Assembly: GCA_035578175.1 (NCBI GenBank) | Contig: JAQMRL010000008.1 | Span: forward strand, 88,206,541 to 88,270,540 | Direction: 5' to 3' | Length of the DNA stretch: 64,000 nt | Source: Catonia carolina | Lineage: Eukaryota > Arthropoda > Insecta > Hemiptera > Achilidae | Shown: positions 12,201 through 24,200 of the stretch, one piece after another | How the letters are laid out: each line of letters begins with the position of its first letter | How positions within the stretch are numbered: position 1 is the stretch's first letter | Position numbers and translations under genes: made by a program | The notes under the pieces: model-generated | What the model saw: only the letters and a program-made list of their open reading frames with translations | What the model was told of the DNA's origin: nothing | Database searches by the model: none

Positions 12201-15200
12201 ATTCAAGATACCCCTTGAATTACGGGATATACTGTGCAGTGAAAGTCCTATTTTGGACGTGATTCTTGGATTCCTTTAACCTATCAGTCTACATAAGCGT
12301 GTATGACAGTCTTGGGTGAAATGAAATTATTATATTTATTCTAGCTGTGATATTATTAGCTTTAATTTTATATTTTGATGATTTTTTTGTGGCCCCTTTA
12401 CACCCCTTTAATGGTGGCAATTTTTAATTTTGTTATTTATCATTTTGTTTCGTCTGTCAGTTCATCACACCCAAATGTCAGAAACTGCCAGAGTTAGTAA
12501 CAAATGGTTTTCATAATCTACACAAAAAGTTATCATCATCATCATCAACTATACGGCTTAGGCTTTACCCAGCCTGTTCCGTTGCAATGGTAGTTGTTTT
12601 CTTCTTTTGTTGCTTTCTTTTGAAATTGTCATTTGTTAAAAGATTGTATATTTTAAAAGTATACTTTGTAATTTAGTAAAATTCATCATCGAAACCTGCG
12701 TCTTTACATAAATTATTGCTCCTAATTGGAAAGTTCGAGTCCATTCCGATCGATGCGTTCCTACAGTTGGTCCTCCCATCGCTTCCTCGGTCTCCCAATT
12801 CTTCTTCTTCCTCTCGCTCTATAGTGCCACAAAAACTTGGGTATCCTACTCTCCTCCATTCTCTCTACATGTTCCCTCCAACTGTTCCTATATTTCCTGA
12901 TAATATCGCAAAAAGTTAGTGGGCCTAAATTGGGGTTAAAGTTCCTGCTTTAATCGGAAGTTGCCTAAAACTGGAAGTCAAAAAGTCAAAGTCAGAAACT
13001 GCTAGAGCTAGCTACAAACAGTTTTTGAATTCGTAATCTAACAAAAAGTTAGTAAGCCTGGATTGGGTTTGAAGTTCCGGTTTCTCAACCGGAAGTGGCC
13101 CAAAACCAGAAGTATGGAAGTTGAAAATGAAGAAGTTTCAACATGAAAAAATGTTGCTAATTCTATCTAAGTTACAAACATGTAACTTTCAGTTTTACGA
13201 TCGAACACTTCAATAATTTGGCAAATTTTGATGGTTTTAAATTATTTTTAATTTTCTAATATGGATATTGTTCTTTATTTTTAAGGTGGTGTCTCAGAAG
13301 TCAGTCACGACTTTGTTTCCTGGTTATGGAATTCGTAAATTAGATATCTTAGATTTGAGGCCTACCACATTTATTAATCTACATAATAATGTTATTCGTG
13401 ATTTAACATTCCATCCTGAAGATAGAAATTTATTATTGAGTGCCTCTATTGATCATACTGCTAAGCTTTTTGATAATGTATCTAATAGTATTGTACAGAG
13501 TTTTCATGGTATGTATTATTTATAAATAATAAAAAAGTTTATTAAAATTATTTTTATTTATACAAAATTAAATTTAAAAAAATAAGGTAAACTTCAAGCA
13601 TTTAATAAATGAGATGATCTTTAAAAAAAATTGTAGAGGCATTTCAGTGAAAATCACAAAAATGAGAAGTTGAATCAATAAACTATAACTTAATTTAAGT
13701 TCAAAGTTTCAACTTTGTACTCGAGATCAATTTTTCATACACACACACTTGCAGATTAATTGGTTAAAATATTTTTTGGAGTTCAGGCAACTGAAAAATG
13801 TGTATTTCCAGTGAAAACTCAATTTCAAAAAATTGATTTTAAAACAATACTTTCCTTCCCTATATTTTCATATAGGACAAGAGGAAGTAAAAATTATGAA
13901 GAATGGGGGAATGTGAGAACTTTTAGTTGCAGAGAAAAAATTGTAGTGAAATTTAAACAAAAATGTAGAAAGTAGAATTAAAGCAGAGTATTGAAAAATT
14001 GAAGATTCAATCTTAAAAGAGTAAATTTTTTTGACGTATAAGTAATGATCAGAATCCATCATTCTTTAATGTATCTGAAAGTGCAGAAATGGTTAAATTA
14101 GGATTTAAAGAACAGAAAATTATTTGGACAAAACGAATTTTTGGATTAACAATTCCTGCAGAACTTAAAAGTGGAATTCATAGATCCCAATATAATCAAA
14201 CAATGTCACTCTTTAACTAGACTTTTCATTTTTGTTTTTAGATTTATTAAGTAAAGTGAACTTCAACTTTGATTTTTTTTCAGGGGATCATCCATTGTGG
14301 TCCTGTGCATGGGATGTAAATAATACACATCTTCTTATGACTGGAAGTCAAAACGGTGTGATATCTGTTTTTGATAGACGGCAACCTACTGGAGCTGTCA
14401 TTAGTCACACCACTCTTGGTGACACTACACCAGTTGTTGCTTTAGCACCAATTGCTAGAACGAGAAATGGTGCTTTTCCAGTTGGAGGACTTTTGTCTTG
14501 CCGGTAATGACTTTAATGTATTAGAGCTGACTTAATGTGGCATAACTGACAGAGTTAGTGAAAGTACCAAATGGCCGAATTCTTTGGTACTAGCTTATGG
14601 GTTTCCTGAAATGACAGATTCATTTCAGGAAGTCCATAAATCAAAAAACTAACTTTTGGAAAAATTTTAAAACTTGTAATTTAGGTATTACGTTTTAATT
14701 AAAAAAATAATTAAGAATATAAATTGTTCAGAGGGCTGTCCCCTTTAATATAAAATATACTGTGACACTTATCGCTAAGGTCCGTTTCGGGATCTTACTT
14801 ACTTACTTACTTACTGCCATGGCCACACATATCTAAGTAGATATTTAGCCGCACCAACACAGCCCCTCCACCTCTCTCGATGCCCCGCGTCTTCCTCGGT
14901 CGCTCCAATTCTCTCCATATCGGGATCTAGGTTATTAAATAATTAATACACTAAAGTTTACAATTACAAATATTTATTACACTAAACGATTTACAAAATA
15001 AATAATAAACTAATTATAATAAAGTAATACAATAAATAACTTAATAATTTGCTTAAAATCAATAATATACAATAAATAATTTAATAATTTTTCTTAGCAC
15101 TACTTACAATCAATTTTATAAGATTACACATACAAAATGAAACTGAATACACAAAAACTGGATTTAATACAGATACCCAATAACTTTTTACAATACACAC

Positions 15201-18200
15201 ACAAACAAAGACAGTATTACAATCGTTGACCAACACAATGCTCGGTATGCGCCTGCACTACGTCCGATAGACACTCGTCAAAGATCAAACGAATACTGAC
15301 TCTGACCGCGCTCGGAGGTCTCTTTTATTGTGAATCAAAAGAACCTTCCCGAAAAACACCGAACAAATAGTAAGGTACAAAAAACCCTTCATAAATGAGT
15401 GCTAGAAAAATCCATTGCAAACAAGTCAACCATTGTAAATAGAAAACGTAAACAACCGGCCCCTTCATAAACAGCTGTACAAACAATACCCTACGTTTTA
15501 TCAAACAGAATAGCGCAGTTATTTCAAACAACTTCCGTGAATAGGCATACCTTTATTGTCACTATTATCCTATTGTCGCTTATTGTTACTATTTCACTAT
15601 TATCCTCTCTTACTATTTTCATGAATGAAATTCTAGAAATTATGCCAACCATGTCTTTTCGATATTGTCACAATACTTTTGTCTTTTTAAAGACAAGCCA
15701 CTTGTTTAAAAAAATATTGAAAATTTAGACTTAAGATGTTTTGAAATAAATTGGAGTAAAATGTTAACTTACGTTGTTTTCTATAAAATATGTTGTTAGA
15801 CTACGTAGACGAAAATTGTGCTGTACAAGTATTCATGTATTTATTTCAGTAGTTTACATTATGACTTTAAAATAGCTTTCTGTGATAATAAAAATTGAAG
15901 TTCTTAACCTTAAGAAATAAAAATGTTGATTTTCTGGGCTATTCACATTCTTCATCGTTGTCATAAACAGTACATAGTTATAAACCTTAAAAAGATTTTT
16001 GCATAGAATCTTTGTATGGTCTTTCCACTAGAAAGTAGAACTTGAGCTTCAAAAGAACATCTTTTTTCATTTTTTTTTTATAAATTATAAAGCCACATAG
16101 GACTACATAAGTTCATCAAACTAAAAATATCTCATTTCAATTTTTGCGGTTCAATCTTTCAGTCTTTGGAGTCCCTTCCTGATGTTTCCCTCCTTGAACT
16201 TTCTCCAGTATTCCCTCAATCCATCTGATCTTCTCTGCCGTTCCTTGTCAGAATACACAACTTTCTGTCGTTTCATTGGTTTCTGCTGTTCAAGTCTTGT
16301 GGTTTTCAGCCTGTGGTAATTTCCGGCTTTTGTTTTGAGGTCCGCAAGTGAGATTTGGAGCCCGTTCATGTCTTTCATGTTTTTTCATTTTTATATTAAA
16401 AGGAAACATTTTATATCCTTAAGATTCAACTATACAGCTGAGCGCTGGTTGTAATAACGCGATTTTCTGTCAAGTTGCTGCACACAAATCTCATATACGG
16501 ACTCATTTCTCTCGACGGCTTTTGGACAGCATGTGCCCTAGACCTTTTTAAAAATGACTTACTTTTTAAAAAATCGATTTTCCACTGTGTTTTCTTTTTA
16601 TGAAGGGATTTCCTATTAAATGCCAATTCTTTAATTAAACATCGATTAAAGTATTTAAAAATTTTTCTGGCTTTCAATTAATAACAGAATTCTAAATTAG
16701 TTTTTATTTTTTTTAAATTCCGAGTCGTTTTGATGGAAAACGCGCACGAAAAATGTGTGACGTCACGATTTTTTCTTATGTTATGCAGCGTTAGTTAGTT
16801 GAACTGGTTACTCATCAGACAGCGCAGCGAGCGGTAACGGATTTTACTACTCCCACTTCTTCCTCTAGCCTTCCCCTCACGGCGTTTGTTAACGAGAAAT
16901 GTCACATAGTACGTGCACTTAAGTAGACCTACTCTGTTATGTTATTTTTCAGCTAATTTTGCAGTATACATAAAGATGAGTTTTTCGCGATGTTCAATTC
17001 TTGTAAATTTTTAGCATTGTGCCTACGGCCAGATATCGGAAAATTTAAGAGTGTGAGGGTTTAATAGGATTTTTTTAAATAAAATGATATTTATGTTACA
17101 GCCTATTATGTTCTGTTATATTCGTTATGGTTTTGAGTGACATTCATAATAACTTAGAAACACATTTGCTTTTATTCACATAAACATACATATTTTATAA
17201 ATACTACAATTTTATACTGTTACGTAATATTTATTACGCTTGTTTCATTTATCATGAAAATGTGTGCAGTCTGAAGTAATGTAGGTGACAGTGATACATA
17301 ATATTTTGATATGTCCCTCTCCCTTTGTTATCAAATAAACGCGATTTCCTTTGTCTGGACAAAATTGCTAGTTTCAAAGTAATTAATAAAATATTAATAA
17401 TTTATTCAGTACTAGGTAATTATTTCTTACTTTGACACCAAAAATAGTTCAGTAATAATTTCCAAAATACAATATAGTACAAATAGTACAATACTTATTT
17501 ACTTTCCTGGGCGCTATCGTTGGATTTATACAAAAAAAATAATCTGGTGTGAAACACACGACTTTCTCTTGCCAATGTAAAAACCCATATTTATAACCTT
17601 TATTTCATCATAAGTAAACAACGGTAAATGAAAATTATCTAATTTTAATCTTGAGTGAATGAAGCAAAATTAAAATCAATCTATGTTAAACTGCGGAAAA
17701 TCACCAATTTACGCTAAAGTAGTCTGAAAAGAAAACCATTTGAAATAAAAGTTGTTGATCTTTTTATTCCCGATAACTTTTATACATTTTTGTCATAACT
17801 TCTAAGGCTACTAAAGCTGTAATATTAAAAAAATCCCATTTTCTACTGATTTTGATGAAAAAATACAGAAAATCACTAACTGACGCTAAACGTTGTACAA
17901 AATATGTTTAAAAGTTGTAGGTTTTTTAATGTTCTACAACTTTAATTTTTTACACTTTTGCTCTATAATGCATACGAGGTGTGGCTATTAAAAAAAAGAG
18001 ACTGACTTACAAAAAATTATTTTTATTTTATACATAATCACTTGGTGTCATCTTCAATATACACTCCTCCTCTATCCCTACAACGCTCCATGCGAATTTT
18101 CCATTGTTGGAAACAGTGCTAGAAGTCATCTTCTGTCAGCTTCTTCAGGACACGTAACGCTCAAAAATGTTTGAAATGAAGCTCGCAAAAATGTTTGTAC

Positions 18201-21200
18201 TGGCACTTTGTACGCGACTGAAAATGACCCAAATTTTTTGAAACGATAATAACATGTGATTAAACATGCTTTTTTACTTATGATCAGGAAACGAAGCTCC
18301 AATCCATGTACTGGAAGAGCCGAACTTCAGGCTCGTGTCCTGAAGGAGCTGAGAGAAGATGGCTTCCAGCACTGTTTCCAACAATGGAAAATTCGCTTGG
18401 ATTGTTGTAGGGATAGAGAAAGAGTGTATATTGAAGGCGACAATAAGTGATTAAGTATAAAATTAAAATAAAATTTCTTACGTCAGTATCGTTATAATAG
18501 CCACACCTCGTATTAAGAGCGGAAACTTTAAAAAATGATTCACCACGAGAGCACAGGCCTCTCAATAATTTCACCTAACATGGTTCTTACTTTATCGTTT
18601 AGAGCACAAAAATTTAGTAAACGAGGCGATTTAAAAAAAAATCGTAGAAGCCAATTCCGAGGAAATCGCAAAAAGTGAAAACTTGCACGAATTAACTACT
18701 TCTTCCGGTTGACTGATTTTGATGAAAATGTTTGTGTCGGGTCTTCTTATGGTACCTAACTTAAGTGGTAAATTTCAACTTCGCAATTCCGTTCTTGGGA
18801 TATTTTGTTCACTAGTGCGCGCGCGCACACATTGGGGACCAATAGCTAAAACCATGTTTTTTGAGTTCGGGGACCTGAAAACGTGTGTATCCATTGAAGA
18901 CTCGATTTCAAAAATGGATATTAAAACAATATTTTCCCTTTCTATGTAATTATATTTATATAGGGCAAAAAAAGTAAAAATAGGGGAACTTACACAGACT
19001 TTGGTATGGCATTACTGAAGCGATAACATTGGAAACGTAAAGTTGCCAAAACAGGGTGGACCTCCTCAAAGACGATATCTTCTTCTTTTAGTGCGCTATC
19101 CGTTTCGGATGTTGGCGATCAGCATGGCAATTCTCACTTTGCTGACAGCAATACGGAAAAGTTCAGCAGATGTCTTTCCGGTCCATTCCCTGAGGTTGTG
19201 TAGCCAGGATATTCTTCTTCTTCCTGGTCCTCTCCTTCCATCTATTTTCCCTTGCACAATGAGCTGTATCAAAGAGTATCTGGACTCATTCCGCATGACA
19301 TGTCCCAAATACTGAAGTTTACGGATCTTGATGGTGTTCAATATTTCTCTGGATTTCTTCATCCGTCTCAGAGCTTCTTCATTTGTTACGTGCTCTGTCC
19401 ATGATATTTTAAGCATTCTCCGGTACAACCACAATATCTTAAATGATATCTTAACCACGATATCTTAAATGGCCCAAATCTTGTATTTTTTGGGAACCAC
19501 TAGATTTGTTCTAAGTTTGGTTACTTTTACGAACATACTCGTATAAAAGGAAAGCTCAGGGGATGCGTCCGAATATTTCAAACTTTTTAACGAAGTTTCG
19601 TAGCGCAAAGACCACTGCGACCATTTTTGTTCCCCTCCCGAAGTACGTTAGGACCATATATATAAAGTTGCCCTTAACCCGCCGGTTCGCTGGAAAAACT
19701 CAAAAAACAAAAATTCGGCTTTTTCGGGGTTGCAGTTTTTAGGTTTTTCTTTGTAGCACCACGAAAACGGGTTTCATTGACTAATTTTTATTAGGTACAC
19801 ATTACACTAACTCCCGGAATCACGGGTGACTTTTCAAATTTTAGATCGGGGTCCTACGGGGTTTGGTACCCTTATTTAAAAATTATGAAATTTTTAAATT
19901 TTTAGGAAACAAAAAATTTGATGACGGCATGTCGTTTGGCGTTAAAAACTACATAAAAATGCGATAATCAGAAAATTTTTAAGTTCCACCCTCTTTTTTG
20001 CAGTAGGGTTTGAATTTTTTTATCTTCTAAACGGTGCATCGTAAAAAAAAATTGTATAGAATGTTTTTTGTACCCCTTTTAATGTACTTCAAAACCATAT
20101 AGCTATCGTTGTCCTCAACTCGCCGGTTCGGTAAAAAAACTCAAAAAACAAAATTTTGGCTTTTTTGGGGTTGCATTTTTCAAGTTTCACCATCAAAACG
20201 GGTTTCTTTGGCAAACTTTCGCTAGGACCACATTACACGTACCCTCCGCATTATTGGAAATTTTTCAAATTTTAAATCAACCTCCTACGGGGGTTGCTAC
20301 CCTTATCTAAAAATAATGAAAATTTAAAATTTTTAGAACATAAAAAATCTGTTAATGGCATGTTGTTTGGCGTTAAAAATTACACAAAAATTTGATAACC
20401 CGAAAATTCTCAATCAGCACCCTCTAGCCTGCAGTAGGGGTTGTATTTTTTTATCTCCTAAACTGTGCATCGTAGAGAAAAATTGTATAGAATATTTTTT
20501 GTACCCCTTGCAAAGTACTTTAAAACCATATAGCTATTGTTGCCCTTAACTTGTCGGTTTGGTGAAAAAACTCGAAAAACAAAATTTTGGCTTTTTGGGG
20601 TTTGCCGTTTTCATACTGCTGTTTTTTTACACCTTCAAAATGGGTTATTTCGTCAAATTTATACATACAGGGTGATTCATGAAGTTCTCCCCCCACTTCT
20701 ACAGCACATTGTACTAGTAAAAATAATGAAAAAATGTTATATAAACATAGGTCCGAAAACGCTTCGTTAGCGAGTTACAGCTAGCGAAAGTTTCGCCTGG
20801 ATTTCAGTTCACCAGGTGAAATGAGGTCTTCCTGGAATTGTGGTAAGGTAGATTAAGGGGCAAATTCAATCATTTCTTATGGTTTTTGATCTGATAAATT
20901 GAATAAAACAGGTCCCAGAACTGTAAGTTAAATAGTTTTTGAGAAAACCAGTGTCAAATACAAAAAATGGAGTGAAAATCACATTTTTTCATCTTTGGGC
21001 AAGAATAACTTTGTTATTTCACCAAGAAACAGTTAAAAATTTTCAATAAAAAATGTAGAAAATTTTATTCTGAACAAACCGGTGTAAATAAAGTACACAG
21101 AAAGCGAATAGTTTTTGAGAAAACCAGTGTCAAATGCAAAAAAATGGAGTGAAAAAAACACATTTTTTCATTTTAGTTTTTCCGGTTAATTTTACTTTGT

Positions 21201-24200
21201 ACTCTTATGAATAAAAACTCATTTATTCAAACATCTATTCGCTTTCTGTGTACTTAATTTACACCGGTTTGTTCAGAATAAAATTTTCTACATGTTTTAT
21301 TGAAAAATTTTAACTGTTTCTTGGTGAAATAACACAGTTATCCTTGCCCAAAGATGAAAAAATAAGTTTTTCACTCCATTTTTTGCATTTGACACTGGTT
21401 TTCTTAAAAACTATTTAACTTACAGATCTGGGACCTGTTTTATTCAATTTATCAGATCAAAAACCATAAGAAATGATTGAATTTGCCCCTTAATCTACCT
21501 TACCACAATTCCAGGAAGACCTCATTTCACCTGGTGAACTGAAATCCAGGCGAAACTTTCGCTAGCTGTAACTCGCTAACGAAGCGTTTTCGGACCTATG
21601 TTTATATAACATTTTTTCATTATTTTTACTAGTACAATGTGCTGTAGAAGTGGGGGGAGAACTTCATGAATCACCCTGTATATACACAGTTACACGTACC
21701 TGTAGGATCACGGGTAATGTTCCAAATTTTAAATCGAGGTCTTACGGGGGTCGCTACCCTTTACAAAAGATATGAAATGTTGCATTTTTAGAATACAAAA
21801 AGTCTTTTGACGGCATGTTGTTTTTTTTTTTGTTTTTTTTTGTCATCAGTCTCTTGACTGGTTTGATGCAGTTCTCCAATCTGTTCTATCTTGCGCAAGT
21901 CGTTTCATATCTACATACCTGTAACACCCTACATCTTTTGTAATTTGCTTTATATATTCTAATCTTTGCCTCCCTCTACAATTTACTCCCTCAATGTTAC
22001 CCTCCATTATTGATAGCCCAATACCTGGATGTCTTAGGATATGCCCCACTAGCCTATTCCTTCTTTTGGTAAGATGCTTCCATATACTTCTTTTTTCATC
22101 CACTCGCCTAAGAACCTCTAAATTACTTATTTTGTCCACCCACCTAATCTTTAACATTTTCCTATAACACCACATTTCAAAAGCTTCTATCCTCTTCTTT
22201 TCTGCAGCCCCTATCACCCTTGTTTCACTTCCGTATAATGCTACACTCCAAACATAATGTTTTAAGAAATTTTTCCTAATCTGTAAATCAATGTTTGTAG
22301 TCAGTAAGCTGTTTTTCATTTCAAAGGCTTTTCTAGCTTGAGCAATTCTACTCTTGATATCACTCGTGCTTCTACCATCCTTTGTTATTTTACTCCCTAC
22401 ATAGCAGAATTCCCCAACTTCCTGTATGTTTTCGTTGCCTACTTTTAAATTTCCCATCTCTTCTAAACCACTCTTGCTGCTGCACAACACTTTCGTTTTG
22501 TTCTTATTAATTTTCATGAAGTAATCCTTTCTCAAGATCTCATCCATTCCATTTAAGGCATCCTCTAGTTCATTCTTTGCCTCGGCTAATACTACTATAT
22601 CATCGGCGAATCTCAACATTTTTATTGTTTCTCCTTGAATTTTTATTCCTACGTCAAATTTCTCCTTCACTTCATTTATAGCCTCTTCTATATACAAGTT
22701 AAAAAGTAGTGGTGACAAAGAACAACCTTGTCGTACACCTTTTCTTACAGCAGCCTCTTTTTCGTACCCCTCGATTCTCAAAACAGCAGTTTGATTCTTA
22801 AACAGACTGTAGATAACTTTTCTTTATTTGTATTTAATTCCTAGCCTTTTCAAAGTTTTAAACATTTTACTCCAGTCCAGATTGTCAAATGCTTTCTCTA
22901 AATCTACAAATGCCATAAAAGTAGTTTTATTTTTCTGTATCCTTTTCTCAATAATCAGTCTCAGAGCCAATATTGCATCTCGAGTTCCCATTCTCCTTCT
23001 AAATCCAAATTGGTCATCGTCCAATACTTCTTCTACTCGGTGTTCTATTCTCCTGTATATAATTCTCGTCAGTATCTTAGATGCATGGCATGTTAGGCTG
23101 ATGGTTCTGTAATGTTCACACTTCTCCGCTCCTGACTTTTTTGGTATTGGAATCATAATATTTTTTTTAAAGTCCGATGGTACCTCTCCACTCTCATACA
23201 TTCTGCACACAAGTTTGTATAATTTGTTTTGAGCAACTTTGCCACATCGTAATAATAATTCCGATGGTATGTTATCTATTCCTGGTGTCTTATTCATATT
23301 CATATCCTTAAGTGCCCGATCGAATTCTTCTCGTAGTATAGGGTCCCCTTTTTGATCTTCTTCAACATCAGTTTCTTGTTCTATCGCATCATATTCTAAT
23401 TCTTTTCCCATGTAGAGTTGATTTACGTATTCCTTCCATCTTTCAGCTCTCTCTTGGCCATTCAACAATGGTTTACCACCTGCGCTTTGTAAATTAACAG
23501 CTTTCATCTTTCGTTCTCCAAAGTTTTCCCTTATTTTTCTATAAGCTGCGTCCACTTTACCAACTGCCATTTTACTTTCAATGTCCGTACATTTCGCTCT
23601 GATCCACTCGTCCTTCGCTTTCTTACACCTTTTGTTTATGGTATTTCTCAAGTAGCAATATTGCCTTTTACCTCTCCTGTCCTTTGCGTTTTTATATTTT
23701 CTTCACTCATCCATCAGTTCTAAAATATCATTAGTAATCCACGGTTTCCTACCTCTTCTTTTAGTATGTCCTAACCATTTTTCCGCTGCTTTCACTACCA
23801 CCTCCTTGAAGTTTATCCACTCCTCCTCTACATTTCCTGTGTCATTACCTCTTTCTTCTATCCCTTTTTGAATACTCTCCTGGAAACCTACCTGGTTGTC
23901 TTGTTCTCTTAGTTTGTCTACATCCCACCTAGCATTTCCCTGTCCCTTCTTCAGTTTTTTAAGTTTAAGCCTGCTATCCATTACTACTAAGTTATGATCA
24001 CTCCCTATGACTGCACCTGGATAGGCTTTACAGTTCATAATCTGGTTTCTGAATCTTTGTCTAACCATTATGTAATCTATTTGGTATCTTCCCTTGTCAC
24101 CTGGCATCATCCAAGTGTATAACCTCCTTTTGTGATTCTTAAAAAGTGTATTGCCTATCACTAAATTATATTTGGAGCAGAAATCTACCAGCCGACTCCC

